64,000 nucleotides of DNA. Source: Pseudeuparius sepicola. Lineage: Eukaryota; Arthropoda; Insecta; Coleoptera; Anthribidae. Below, piece by piece: positions 22,097-34,128 of the stretch; positions within the stretch are counted from its first letter, which is position 1, and each line of letters begins with the position of its first letter. Location of the stretch: contig OY987298.1 in the NCBI GenBank assembly GCA_963920635.1, positions 37,789,787-37,853,786 of the forward strand. Reading direction: 5' to 3'. Position numbers and translations under genes: made by a program. The notes beneath the pieces are model-generated. The model was not told where the DNA came from, did not search any database, and saw only the letters and a program-made list of their open reading frames with translations.

Positions 22097-23213
22097 ATAG
22101 TAGATTCTGTAGAAATGTAATGCACCTATGACCTATCATTTTCTTAATTTCGTGTTTACCTGGCAACGTTGCCAATTAGAGATGTAAAATACGCATGCAC
22201 AAACAAAGTAATAATGTCATTATTTTTTATCCTTTAATAGCAAAAATATACCTACATGGTCAAAATTTGTTGTTATTTTTCCCTGATTTAAGAAATTTAT
22301 CACTTCAAAGTCTAAAAATAACATCCAGTTCATTCCCCACTTTCCAAATTTTAACCTCAGGGAGGTAAAATAGTTTGGTGTGAATGTTTGTTGGGATATC
22401 TCTAACTAAAGAAATGTATTTGTGCGCAGACACTTTCAGTTCACCAAATTGCAATTATAAATATCGGAGTTCTTTTGTTGATCGTTATGATTATGTAGAA
22501 CCCATATCGTTTCCCATTAATTTAATTAATAATGCCGAAAATATAACACTAAAGGATTCTACAAGTTGAAATCTCGTACAAATAGCTGCCTTGTTTTAGA
22601 AAATCGATACACATTTGTGACCGGGAGCTTTTATTCTCAAATTTTAGAGTGAAGCTCGAGCAATATGCTATCAAATCTAGTTGAGCATCGGGAATTACCC
22701 ACTACTTGCCTGTACTCTTTCAAATCAATTTTGTAAAAGGAAATCCCTATTCCCATTATCGATATTCAGATTGATCTGGTAAAGCTTCAACGAATATTTA
22801 GTTTATTGTAATTTTTCAGTTTCAATGGAGGTAGGAATGGTGGGAATCCGCAAAATATATCCATAACCCAAGTATATGGGACAACTGTTGCTTTTTATCC
22901 GCCGCGAAATCAAAATGTTTTTGGGTGGAACTGTAATTTTAGCACTCTTTCATGACTGCATGCTTTTAGTGAACTTTGATTTTTGCTTTGAGTACTGCAC
23001 AGATTCAGTAGAAGAAATAGCGCAACCTAACCTATAGCGATGATGCATTGTATATTATTATATCTTTGAGTCAGATACAACAAATGTTTGTTATATATGA
23101 ATAGGTGGTACAAAGTAGTAGCTACCTGCAGTAGGTCCATAATCATTTTAGATTCTAGCAGCTTTCTAGGTTCAGGACATAGGCTATGTAGTTTGAAGTT
23201 TATACAGGGTGAG
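22097..23213. other. No recognisable gene
   Basis: A+T-rich spacer. Frames at 22384-22569 and 23027-23269 (-) are short and without motifs. Confidence 0.5.
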
Positions 23214-24311
23214 TCATTAATAATGGCACATAGTCCAACCGCATATATTTTGGGCCAAAATATTACCATTGAGGCTAATATGCCTTATAGAAATGTCGTT
23301 TGTTTAAGAGATACAGGGCGTTGAAGTTTGTTTTTTTAAATTGCATTTTGGCCACATCTCCCAACATAATCAAGCTGTGAACTGCAATTTGGCACTGCTA
23401 TGTTTTTTGGGGATGGAAAATAAGCTGAAAATGTCAATTTCTACGTATCTCACAGCCACTTGCGCTGTTTTTGGATCGTGCTTTTACTCGTAACGTAACT
23501 TTTTTCATTCTGCAACGAAGAGGTACTCTTGTTTCATAACAATCAAATCAACCGTTTGCGTTGAAATTGACAAAACGTGCCCCAGAACACCTGTTGACTT
23601 CAATATTCGAAAAATAAAATTTTCACCTACTGCTTTCAAATGTTATACTTAGATCAACTGTACATTAAAAATGAAGAAAAAAATTCTAAATGAACATTGA
23701 TCTAAACACATTCGTTTTCTTGAAATAGGGTGTCCAAATTTTGTCGAGTTTCAATCCGTTCCATTTTGAAAGTGAACTTTTTTTGGGACATTGTTCATAT
23801 GGATTTTTTTCTAGCTTTAAACGGTACAGTCGTCGTGCAATATTTGAAAGCAGTAGGTAAATTTTTTTTTTTCGAATATTGAAGTCAACAGGTGTTTTGG
23901 GGCACGTTTTGGCAATTTCAACGCCAACGGTTGATTTGATCCTTATGAACTTTGTTGCAGAATGAAAAGATGCACTAAAATGATAGACTTTCAGGACCAA
24001 AAAGATAACCTTAAAAAAGTAAAAGCACGATCCAAAAACAGCACATCTAAGTGGCGCCCTCTGTGAGGTATTTATAGAAATTTACATTTCCAGCTTATTC
24101 TCCTTCCCCAAAAAGATATCAGTGTCCAATTTAAGTTCAGCAGCTTGATTATGTAGCCAAAATGCAATTTCAAAAAACAAACTTCAACGCCCTATATCTC
24201 TTAAACAAACAACATTTCTATAAAGCATATTAGCTTCAATCATAATATTTTGGCCCAAAGTATAAGCGGTTGCACTATGGGACATTTGACATTATTAATG
24301 ACTCACCCTGT
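23214..24311. mobile_element. Palindromic MITE, family B, complete copy
   Basis: The ends are ACAGGGTGAGTCATTAATAA and its complement (...TTATTAATGACTCACCCTGT), with TA outside. The arms are about 23214-23680 and 23825-24311. Both carry a block starting ACACCTGTTGACTTCAATAT / AAATCAACCGTTTGCGTTGA that also occurs at 1085-1160 and in the foldback at 31140-31946. The centre (23690-23820) is found inverted in the half copy at 874-1528. Confidence 0.85.
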
Positions 24312-24488
24312 ATAAACAAGGTAGTGTCGAGTAAGAAATTTAACAAAATTTTCACTCGAAAATCACAGATTTGTATGCTGATCGAAGCGACGTGTTTAAA
24401 TAAAAATAAATCAAGACAATGGAAGTCCGACAACAGGATGCTTGTCCACACAGGGTGTTCTGTTAAGTTGTTACATTATTCATTTGTA

Positions 24489-25370
24489 CAGGGTGATCCA
24501 AACTCGACGCCCCAGGCCTACAGCGGGAACACAAAAACTCAAAATAAAATTTCGAAAAGGGGTTCTTAAATGGGACATACTAAGGTCAAATTTTGACCGA
24601 AAATTACCTTTTTTGATGTTTGGGAAAATGGCCGCTGTGACGTCATCGATATTATTTTCCCAGAAACATACCAGTTTTTCTCTATATATTGAAAGTCCTT
24701 ACCATTCTCAACAACTTTTATAGAAATAAATTTTCTGTATTTTTTTTCTTTTCAAATCTACAGGGTTAAATATGTAAAAAAACATGGAATTTTTTCTAAT
24801 CATTTTTCGAAATCTAGGTAGCTATGGAAACAATTGATAGTCAGAAATTATTTAAGAGTATGTTAGGGTGCCTTGCGCACCCTTAAATTTATTCAACTGG
24901 AATATTTATTAAATTTCTGAATTATGCTTGTTACTAACTTGTTTGTTATTATTGTTTGTTAAAATATTTTTTTAAAAAAATATTCCAGTTGAATAAATTT
25001 AAGGGTGCGCATGTGTGCATGTGTGCATGTTTCCATAGCTATCTAGATTTCGAAAAATGATTAGAAAAAATTCCATGTTTTTTACATATTTGACCCTGTA
25101 GATTTGGAACGAGAAAAGATACAGAAAATTTCTTTCTATAAAAGTTGTTGAGAATGATAAGGACTTTCAACATATATAGAAAAACCGGTATGTTTCTGGG
25201 AAAATAATATCGATGACGTCACAGCGCCCATTTTCCCAAACATCAAAAAAGCTAATTTTCGGTCAAAATTGGACCTTAGTATGTCCCATTTAAGAACCCC
25301 TTTTCGAAATTTTATTTTGAGTTTTCGTGTTCCCGCTGTAGGCCTGGGGCGTCGAGTTTGGATCACCCTG
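24489..25370. mobile_element. Palindromic MITE related to the mariner ends at 15.4-18.8 kb
   Basis: TA flanks at 24487-24488 and 25371-25372 enclose CAGGGTGATCCAAACTCGAC ... GTCGAGTTTGGATCACCCTG. TCGACGCCCCAGG is shared with the right mariner end at about 18740, so this is a non-autonomous relative of that transposon. The arms are about 400 bp, both including GGGCGC/GGCCGC...GTGACGTCATCGATATTATT and AGGGTGCGC blocks. The centre is A+T-rich. Confidence 0.85.
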
Positions 25371-25976
25371 TACATATCTTTTGGCATAATCCAAAAAATG
25401 TAACAATCCATTTAAAAAAAAAAATCTGCGCGAATCAATAAATTGTGGAATCCGGAGTGTAAGCACAAATTCTAATGGTAGGGGCATCTATCTTTCTCGA
25501 TGGCGTCATCTATCAAAGCGACTCTAAACATTTAAAATTGTCTGCGCCGCGTCTCTAGCTAGAGTATAGATCGGAACGGGTGTAATTTATATCCACTTTT
25601 ATGGGTCTCAGGTTGTGCTAAAACCCGCCTGCGAGTACAATCATGAAAAACATCAAAGATATCTGAAAATGGGGCAACCCAGTGCAATGGACGTTTTTCT
25701 TTTCCATAAATCAATGTGGAGACTGTTCGCAGTTAGTACATTCTGACGCGACGGTTGTATTCACTAAGCTAATGGTTTGTACTGAATGCGTATAACAGGA
25801 TTCTTTACTTTTTAGTTTGTGTTTTTTCTTGTGCTTTTTAATTATTATTTGTGTTTGTGTAACGGCGCTTCCTAATATGTATTTGTATGATAGATATGTG
25901 TAGATTATTCAAATCTATATACCTATTATATTTTATAGAATAAGTATAACATATTTCTGATACGGACAAATGTAGG
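25371..25976. other. No recognisable gene
   Basis: Mixed-composition spacer with no motif, terminal repeat or plausible coding frame noted. Confidence 0.4.
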
Positions 25977-26231
25977 TCACTGATGAGCCAAATTCCAATA
26001 CCGACATGAGCATCTAATATTCACGGCATGTGGAAAGCTTTCGACTACACACCCGAGAGAGTCAAATCGCTCTTCGGTAAAGTCGTATATTTGGAGAACA
26101 GACCTGGATGTAAGCTCCAGACTCCTCAAACGGGAAGTGCTGTGAAAGATCTCTCCTTGCTCCCGCACCTGTTGAAATTCGTATCCATGGCATTTCTATG
26201 TTTATTATGTCCAGACGTGTGTTGTTGTTAA
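25977..26231. other. Candidate exon or old gene fragment, strand unresolved
   Basis: About 210 bp are clearly less A+T-rich than the surroundings and are open in one frame on + (26028-26231, MWKAFDYTPERVKSLFGKVV...) and two on - (25977-26168 and 26062-26310). On the minus strand a pyrimidine-poor CAACAG/GTGCGGG junction could be a splice acceptor near 26170. I recognise no domain. It is the nearest thing to a non-transposon exon in the window but is weakly supported. Confidence 0.2.
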
Positions 26232-27713
26232 TTAGTATGTCATAATTTGTTTCAAGTGTTGTGAGATGGAAGAGTTTCGTTTTGAAAGAATCAATAAATA
26301 TTATTGTCATTTTTCGTCCCTTTAAATAAATATTAATCCAGAGCTAGTCTCCGTCAGTTAAAACTATATATTAAATTTTTTCAGACAATTAGTTGCTTTG
26401 ATAGAATCGGCTGCCAGATTTTAGGGATAAATGTATCAATTTGTAAATAAGATAAAATAATTAACTATATATGATTTATTGATATCTACGTTCGGTTTTA
26501 ACTTTCAAAACTTTGATAACATATTATGTGAAGTTTAGTCTTTTCCAACAATTCCCTACATGATGGTCATAAATTCAGGAAGTTACTCTTTGTTAAAATT
26601 AGGGTATATAATATCTCTAGGTATCCTTTTCCTCTATATAACCATGGTTCTAGATACAGGGTTTAATAAAAATTCTTTTTATTTCTTTATTCACACTATA
26701 TGGCTAACCAAATTTGGCCCGTGATACATATAGGTACATAAACCAAAACTATTTCTTATGATAAGATTTCCATGTACATAGTAAAAATAATTCAGCTTAA
26801 TATCTGGAATCACTTAAGCATTAGTTCACTCTTTTAAATAATTTTTGAATTATGGTCTGTTAGTTACTTTTAAACGAAACCAGTTAGAGAAAACTTTAAT
26901 CAAATATATTCAGAAAACACGTATTTTGCAAATTGAAATATATACACTGTGTCGGGTTTTTCGTGCGGAATTTAAACGGGACAATTTTTTATAGAGATAT
27001 GTCCCTGAAAGGTCTTCGTTTGCGAAGTATTGGTTTGGCGAGCCTGGGGCCTTCTGCAATTATTTATAGGAGTGCGTTTTGCCAAAAACTATATTAGGTA
27101 TTTTTTACTCGAGAAAATAACTCCTTAAGATTCCTCGGCATTACACAACACAACATATCTAATCGTTATTTTCCTGAGTGGTGCCAAACTTTGAAAGGGT
27201 GAATAATTCAAATTCCTGGTATAAATCAAGGGTGCTACGAAATCAAAAACAAATGACGCTCAGAAGATAAATTATTAATATCCAGTCAGACTTGTCAAAG
27301 GATTTTAGTTCTGTAACGACATTACAGGGTGTTTACTTTTAGCGTGTACACCATTCGTAACTTCTAAATTTGGAGAAGTACCGAGTGGGTTGAATTAGAA
27401 AAAAGTGGCGCATGTCGACTACTGTCGAGGAACTTTAAGAACCTTCAAAGAAATCGAAGATAGAAATATAAAAAAAATGAAATCGGTGTTTTTTTTATTT
27501 AATAACTTCTACAATAAATATAGGAACAGAATAAACTTTTGTTCGTTTACATATAAGTCAATGTGGGCTATTTATCAGGAAGTTTCGGAAAATGTCCAAA
27601 TATCTAGTGAGATATATATGATTTTAAAACTAATTTTCGATTTTGTTATGGACGCCATATTGAATTTATATAGCTTTAAATAGAGCTAACCATATACCAT
27701 AAGTGGTAAATCG
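26232..27713. other. No gene recognised; isolated TA-CAGGGTG end at 27323
   Basis: A+T-rich. TACAGGGTGTTTACTTTTAG at 27323 resembles a left end of the mariner-like family without a visible partner. The 92-codon frame at 27405-27683 has low-complexity composition. Confidence 0.45.
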
Positions 27714-28109
27714 CCTTAAGACTCAATGTACAGCACGTATGTGGTGATTCAACTTTTTGACCCATAAAATGGCTTTTTTCAATTTGTAGCGAGTAACACG
27801 CATAATTTAAAACTTTTGGTCAATACAAATTTTAATCTAAGTAATTACTCACATTTTGAGACAAAAATTATTTAAAAATATTTATCACAATGGCCGTCAT
27901 TAGGCTTTTTGCGCAAATGCTAATAACGGCCATTGCGATAAATATTTTAAAATAGTTTTCGTCTAAAAATGTGATTAATTACTTAGATTAAAATTTGTAT
28001 TGACCAAAAGTTCAAAATTATGCGTGTTACTCGCTACAGATCGAAAAAAGCCATTTTATGGGTCAAAATATTGAATCACCACGCACGTGCTGTACATTGA
28101 GTCCTTTAA
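27714..28109. mobile_element. Hairpin MITE, 396 bp
   Basis: Left GACTCAATGTACAGCACGTA and the complement at the right end frame arms of about 190 bp with a centre near 27905 (GCCGTCATTAG / CTAATAACGGC around a 16-nt loop). Shared blocks include TTTTTGACCCATAAAATGGC and GCGAGTAACACGCATAATTT. It is non-coding; the superfamily cannot be told from these ends. Confidence 0.85.
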
Positions 28110-28544
28110 AACGTGGAAAATGTTATTTAATATTTATTCAAATAAAATCTGATCACGAAACGTAAAATTTAATTAATATCAGTGATTAGTTTACTCATTG
28201 CTGTGATGGGTTATCCTAATAATGGAAGATAAGACATGTGCAATGTAATAAATTCAAAATTTCAATCCGTGGAACACTTCTAGAAGCTTATTATTCTTGA
28301 AGTTAGTAAAAAACAATTTTGTTGCTTTATTTGTTAGTTCCTATAAAAATTATACAGTTTAAATAAAACAGTAGATGGAAATTGTTAGAATGAGTTGTGA
28401 AAATTCTAGAAGTTTTAGTGAAGTGTTCCAAATTTTTAATAAGCGACCTCCAAACAGTGTCATCTAAAAAAATATCTGCCTAAAATGTAGCCTAATTTCC
28501 ATCATTTAACCAATTTTACCCAATGAAAATTTTCCATATCGTTC
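28110..28544. other. No recognisable feature
   Basis: A+T-rich spacer between the hairpin MITE and the solitary arm; nothing recognised. Confidence 0.5.
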
Positions 28545-28678
28545 ATTGAATTTTAATTGAGTTTTTCGCCACCAAACTGGTGAAAAGACAATTTTTCAAG
28601 TTGCCTGGAAAATTAACAGTAAATGAAGTAAACTTTGAACTTGTAACTCAAAAAATATCTTCAACACATTTGCTTTGT
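28545..28678. repeat. Solitary outer arm of the 14.1-15.3 kb foldback family
   Basis: Starting TCATTGAATTTTAATTGAGT, it follows the left arm of the element at 14147-15262 for about 130 bp (ACCAAACTGGTGAAAAGACA, then CAAGTTGCCTGGAAAATTAA and AACTTGTAACTCAAAAAATA), with a 14-bp internal deletion, and then stops. Confidence 0.75.
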
Positions 28679-28789
28679 GACACAATTATAGTTTAAAAAA
28701 TCTCGTATGACTTGGATATAAAAAAAAAAACTAATTATCCACACCAGTAAAGTGACCTTTCTGTAGGTTTTACGATTTTTTGTCAGAAA

Positions 28790-29175
28790 GTTTTTCGCAC
28801 CTATCCAGCTTTTCATGAAAAAATTTCCTTAATAACATTTTCACATGAAGGCTATAGAAAAGGTATACTTTTCCACAAAAAAGTGGGAAAAAAGGCCAAA
28901 TATCAATGAAGGCTTAGACCTTCCAAACATCGCAAACCTACTCAGTTTTCATTCTGAACAAGTTCATTTTTTCGTAAAACCTACGAAAATGTCACTTTAC
29001 TGGTTTTCAAAATTAGTTTTTCAAAATTTACACACGTTATTATGTAATTTTTCGAAACTAAAATAATTGTGTCACAAATTAGTTTCAATGCAAGCAAGGC
29101 TAAACCCCAGAAGCTCAAATTTCAACTAATTTTTTTTGTTTTTTCAATAGTTGTTGTTTCATCTATCCGGGCCAC
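28790..29175. repeat. Dispersed repeat family C, copy 1
   Basis: It matches 60740-61125 in the same orientation with moderate divergence, including CTCAGTTTTCATTCTGAACA, AATTTTTCGAAACTAAAAT and GTCACAAATTAGTTTCAA. The copies end near CTATCCGGGCCACACTGTGT and CAATCCGGGGACACATGGTA respectively. No coding capacity. Confidence 0.65.
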
Positions 29176-29504
29176 ACTGTGTATCGATTAGCGCGCAATA
29201 ACATGCGTTCTACTCTATCGATAAATTCATTCAACCGGGTGTTTCTTTATTGTTCGCTAGTAGGTATTCTTTGTAAGACTCGCTTAATTTCTACAGAAAC
29301 TTATTCCGATCCCGTATATTGTGAATCAGCGATGTTGGTTGAAGCTGGCACACCGCATCCGATTTGAACTTTCCTGGTTTAAACTAGAAGGGTAATTTAT
29401 TTTTTCTTGTATATTTATGTCTTTACCAAGATTCTACAATTTATTATGATGCGATATGATGGCAATTATAGTGATCTCGGTGTTGGCCTCGCATTTTATT
29501 ATAA

Positions 29505-29700
29505 CATACCTATCTGTTGCAACGTTGCAACCTTGAGAGGGAGTTGGGATGAATTTCCGTCTTGGTATTTTTGGGGAAAGTTACTTGATAAAGTCCTTCA
29601 GGAAAGGGATGTTGAGATCACGATAAATGTGAAGATTGGCGAGATACCTGCCAACCAGCAGGATTTTGTTACAAACTACTTTTACTACTACTTTTATGCT
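29505..29700 (-). pseudogene. Jockey-like LINE, C-terminal reverse transcriptase fragment
   Basis: On the minus strand the frame reads KILLVGRYLANLHIYRDLNI then PFLKDFIK, a stop and, after a frame change, EIHPNSLSRLQ. This is the conserved end of Jockey-clade reverse transcriptases (pattern APWY..N...H.DL.IP..KD.I..........HPNPL). The longer open frame on the plus strand (29407-29790) is its shadow. Upstream similarity (29700-29800) is too degraded to follow. Confidence 0.6.
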
Positions 29701-31139
29701 GTCAACTTGTCAAGTGTTGTGATAGGATTGTGGGACCAAATGGTTGACTTGAATAACACAAGCTTACTGGACGTCCACTTTTTTGTATAGCAGGACTTTA
29801 ACAATCGATAGAAATTTCTTTGTGTATGTATTTTGGATTGCTTTACATGAATATGAAGTGTGCCAACACGAATTTTGACCGGAAATGCGTTCTTTTATGG
29901 AAAAACCCAATAAAAAAATGTTATTTTCTAGTTTTTACAAAATAACTTTTTTGGAAATTTGTAGTGCACTTGTACGAGACAAGCTTACATAAATCTTGGA
30001 GAGCAGGTGGTAACAAGTTTGTCACAGATGCAAGAGCAGTTTGCAATCTTTTCCATCATCACCCTTCTGCTTTTTTTGACACCTAACTATTGCTGGACCT
30101 AATAGTAGACTCGTAGTGAGTGTTGTCGTGCTGCAGCTGCAGATGGTGGTAGCCATGCAACGTTTGCCTTGTGCTTGAAAGCAAATTTAATGTAGGAAAC
30201 ATATCTCAAGTGACTGAGTAAAGGCACAGTTTTATTAGTGTACCCGTATAGTGAAACCAAGAAAAAAATGCAAACAGGATGATTTTTTCAGGGTTGTTTG
30301 GGGACTGCCTTCTGAGTGTCCCACCAATACAAAAGGTCACACACTAACTCTTGGTACGAATTGAGCTATAAGGTGGTTTCCTAAACATTTTTTTAGAGCA
30401 AAATTACTCTAATAAAAATTGTAGAGGAACAAAGTATGAATAAATTTTCTTCATAATTTTTTTGAATCTCTAATAGATAACGAGTTACAGTGCATTACTT
30501 GTATGACAAATATTCCTGACACGGCAGGGGTGGTCTTGTAAACACTCTTTTACACAAAAAATTACCTCAATAAAAGTTTTCTAGGGTGAACTTATGGTCA
30601 ACTTTTTCTTATAATTTTTTGTGTCGCTATAAAAAAATTATTGATATATTGTGATGTGATATATAACATATGTTATTAGTACCTATCCTTATTTATATTG
30701 GTAGGTATATTGCTATAATTATTCTTGCTGGGAAAATTATATCTAAATAGAAAATTCTATTCATTGTTAAATAACAAATAACATTTTACTCACTTTAGTT
30801 TTATAATTAACTTTATATATTCCTCAAACGGTGGAAGCATTTTGTATAATCTAAGTGCAAGGGTCTTTTGTAAGTTGGCTAAATTGGCTAATTTAGTCTG
30901 CATGTAAAATAACTAATAAAATTAGTTGTACTTTTTAGTTTGGATGAAATGCTGGGAGTACCTACTAATTGTCAGGAAGACTAAAAGAATTTTAAATTGC
31001 ACTTTGGGGTTGGAAGCTCATCCAGTAAGAGGCAAATTATTATAAAATTTTATTACACGTGTAGAAAATGATGTACGTACAATTTATACTGAACGATGTT
31101 TTAATTATAATGACAAATTTGTCAAATAATGTCAAAATT
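29701..31139. other. No gene recognised; two diverged copies of a ~100-bp unit
   Basis: 30370-30470 and 30530-30640 are similar in direct orientation (TTAC..AATAAAA.TT...AGGGTGAAC...TTTTTTCTTATAATTTTTT). Otherwise only A+T-rich sequence and remnants too weak to name. Confidence 0.35.
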
Positions 31140-31946
31140 AAAAACATCTTTATCGCAATAACTTCTACAGAGGTTATGCAATTTAAATGAAACTTGGTGC
31201 AATTTTTTATTGACTGAAGTGCAACAATTTTGTATAAAAACGATTTATTCCCATCGACCAGAGGCGGAGGGGCGGGGTAGCACAATATGGGTTTTCTACT
31301 CATAACTTTTTTGAGGTTATCTTTTTGGTCTCGCCGGTTCCTCATTTTAGTGCATCTTGTTATTTTGCAACAAAAATGTACTCTTGTTTCATAACGATAA
31401 AATCAACCGTTTGCGTTGAAATCGGCAAAATGTGTCCCAAAACACCTGTTAACTCCAAAATTCAAAAAATAAAATTATCGCCTACCGCACTTAAATGTTT
31501 TACAGATGAATTGTACGTTCAAAATTAATTTTATTTTTCGAATTTTGGAGTTAACAGGTGTTTTGGAGCACATTTTGCCGATTTCAACGCAAACGGTTTA
31601 TTTTATCGTTATGAAATAGGAGTACATTTTTGTTGCAAAATAAAAAGATGCACTAAAATGATGACCTGCGAGCCCCGCCCCTCCGCCTCTGGCCGATGGG
31701 AATAAATTGTTTTTACACAAAATCGTTTCACTTCAGTCACTAAAGAATTGCACCAAGTTTCATTTAAATTGCATAACTTCTGTAGAAGTTATTGCGATAA
31801 AGATGTTTCTCAAACTATATACTTTCGTCACCCTGTAACTTTCTTACTGTGCACTTTAGGACCCATGTTTATAGGAAACTTTTTGTTCAAAATGACATTT
31901 TCTATCTGTCGTATTACGTTGGCACCATAATTTAGAAACACCCTGT
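31140..31946. mobile_element. Foldback element with partial left arm
   Basis: The right end ACACCCTGTA (to 31946) has the TA-CAGGGTGT form. Inverted arms run from about 31140-31500 against 31530-31830 (ACATCTTTATCGCAATAACT, CCGCCTCTGG / CCAGAGGCGG, AACACCTGTTAACTCC). The outer part of the left arm is missing. The centre carries the AAATCAACCGTTTGCGTTGA block shared with family B. Confidence 0.75.
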
Positions 31947-32704
31947 ATTATTATTGCTACGTATTTGACTATATGCCCTGCGGCCCTGCCACACGATCTG
32001 CATCGGGCCAAAATGCATCAGCCCAAAGCCCAAATCAGTCCATGAATAGATTGTATTATTGAAGAGCGCGCCAACACCAGGACTTTTTGACGCATGTAAT
32101 AATTGTAACAGGTAATCAAAGTCGAGGAAATTAATTCAAAAATTTAGGTGGCCCTTCGAGTGGCAAAACAACCAAACTTGGACGATTCGACCACGTGCGG
32201 TTGTTAAATTACATTTAGCCAACGCTTCATAAAAACTGAATCTGTTTTTATTTCTGGAAAAAATAATAGTTTAACGAGCTTTTCGTGACCCTTTTCGAAT
32301 TAATTATGTTCTATACGAGCGGAATACTCGTTGAAGTGGTTATTTAACGTCGCGTTATTGTTACACCAACAAATTGAATTTGAAAAAATTAATACAAAAG
32401 CCCCATCACTTTGTACAGGCGTGTTTAATATTCATTCATAATATTCATCGACAGCGAAAATGTTTTGTCATAATTATTTTTTTAGAGTCTGAGAAAGTAA
32501 TAGTAGCTTTCCCGAGACTGCTTTTCACACTGTACTTACTGCATAATATCGCAGAATTTTGGATCTTCCACACATCCAGAGAAAATTTACTGTTTCACAA
32601 TTGTAAAAGCATGTTTATTTTGTAATAAAATTCGTTTGTCGTTTTTAGTAGTTGTCAATAACAAAAACCGCCTATTACCAACCGAGACAAAAACAGACTG
32701 GTGA
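31947..32704. other. No recognisable gene
   Basis: Spacer of mixed composition preceding the LINE; no motif or repeat noted. Confidence 0.4.
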
Positions 32705-34128
32705 ATAACAGGCTCCCCTGATGAGTTCAACAGCTTTTTTATAAATAATATTGCTAGCATTATACAAAAACATATTAAGGGTAACAAGACATATCCTGAG
32801 GAGGTTGATCGGAAGGCTGACAGACCTGACAGTGAGTTTGTTTTTGATGAGGTGATGAGTTTGTTTTTGATGAGGTGACCTTCAACGAAGTCAGAGATGT
32901 GGTCTCTTCGTTCGAAAATAAAAATTGCAGAGACCCATATGGTTTTAGCGTTGTTAAGGATTGTGTGTTTCCCGATACTTCTTGTGGCGTTGTTTTTTGC
33001 ACTCGACGCTCGTTTCGCTAACCATGTTAGCATCATCAGGAGATGATTAAGTCTGAGACTTAATCTTGATTTGAATACTTGATTTAGTTGGGTACATACT
33101 GAAAAAATTTTACAGAGTCAACGTTTTGTGACCTTAGTAAGGCGTTCAACTGTGTGTCCTAAGACATCCTTCCGAGAGAAGCTTAAAGTTTCCAGGTTCC
33201 ATGAAAATAGTTTGACTCTGATAAGATCGTATCTTAGAGATAGAAAGCAATCTGTGGGATTGTGTGGTAAGATGTCTTGGGGGGGGGTGGTGTGTGTTGG
33301 GGTTCCGCAGGGCTCGGCCCTCGGTCCTCTTCTTTTTCCAATTATTTATGTGAACGATTTACCGTGCGTGGATTCCTCTAACTTCACTCCATTCGCTGAT
33401 GACAACACCATATATCCTTCACATTTGCTGATCGCGTCGCTGCGGAAGTTGGTGTTAGGGATGCACTGTCGAGGGCCGATAAATGGTTTTCTGCAATCCA
33501 ACTTTACTTGAATGAAACTAAAACCAAACGTGTCTTATTTGCCACGAAACAGTTGTCAACGAAAGAGAAGTTTGTACGTTTCTTGGGGGTTAACATTGGT
33601 TCTGAATTGAAGTGGAGCTCTCATATAGACATTTGTTAATTGGAAAACTTAGTTCCAACATTTTTGTACTGGAAAATATGTCTCTTTGTGTGACGATGGA
33701 TATAATGAGGCAGGCCTACTTTTCTTTTTGTCATAGCCACATTCAATATGCAATATTGGCTTGGTGTTATGCTATACCAGCAGAACTCGTGTGTTTAAAC
33801 TTCAACGTAGGGCGATTAGACTGATATCTGGTCTGTCTTACTTAAGGGCAGACTGCAAGAATGATTGATTCAAAATAAAATACTAAACTCTCCATCTTTC
33901 TATATTAGAAAATTTACTGAAGAGCTTAAATCTTTATGTGACGTACCAGGATGGACACGATCACAACACCATAGGGCTAGAAGTAATACGGTTGAAGAGG
34001 TGTCAGGTCAGGATGGCCCGGGCTGTTTGGCTATACGATTTTTTAATAAGTTGTCTGCCGAGCCCAAAGATTTTTCTTTTTCTTTATTTAGGACTATTGT
34101 CAGGGTAACTTGTTACTTTTTGATCTAA
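32705..34128 (+). pseudogene. Jockey/CR1-like LINE reverse transcriptase, frame-shifted and interrupted
   Basis: A non-LTR reverse transcriptase in pieces. First comes the upstream linker (SPDEFNSFFINNIASIIQKH, TFNEVRDVVSSFENKNCRDP, YGFSVVKD). After an interruption of about 130 bp (32977-33110) comes RT block A as FCDLSKAFNCVS (the family has DLSKAFDCVSH). The frame 33128-33511 has SYLRDRKQSV, GVPQGSALGPLLF and FADDNTIYPSH (the catalytic FADD box). After a frameshift comes WFSAIQLYLNETKTKRVLF with FVRFLGVNIGSELKWSSHI (thumb), then HSHIQYAILAWCYAIP and LQRRAIRLISGLSYLRADC. The last part, DGPGCLAIRFFNKLSAEPKD, ends at 34128. The endonuclease domain is absent. Parts lie in different frames with stops, so it is inactive. 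Confidence 0.85.
33001..33047 (-). ncRNA. Hammerhead-ribozyme-like motif inside the LINE remnant
   Basis: On the minus strand: CTGATGA (33039-33033), then T, stem GCTAAC / GTTAGC closed by ATG (33031-33017), GAAAC (33016-33012), loop GAGC and GTC (to 33005). This is the order CUGANGA, helix II, GAAA, short helix III, GUC cleavage site, as in the short-helix-III hammerheads of Penelope-like and schistosome elements. Two doubts: one extra base lies between CTGATGA and helix II, and helix I is only CTC/GAG. A short inverted repeat GATTAAGTC / GACTTAATC (33044-33064) lies just before it. Confidence 0.45.

Noticed and set aside
24442..25411. Paired frames (93 and 91 codons) as a gene family
   Set aside because: Mirror-image translations of the two arms of the MITE at 24489-25370.
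29407..29790. 127-codon open frame on the plus strand
   Set aside because: The minus strand over the same bases encodes a recognisable Jockey C-terminus (HIYRDLNIPFLKDFI, EIHPNSL), so the plus frame is a shadow; it also starts with TTG.
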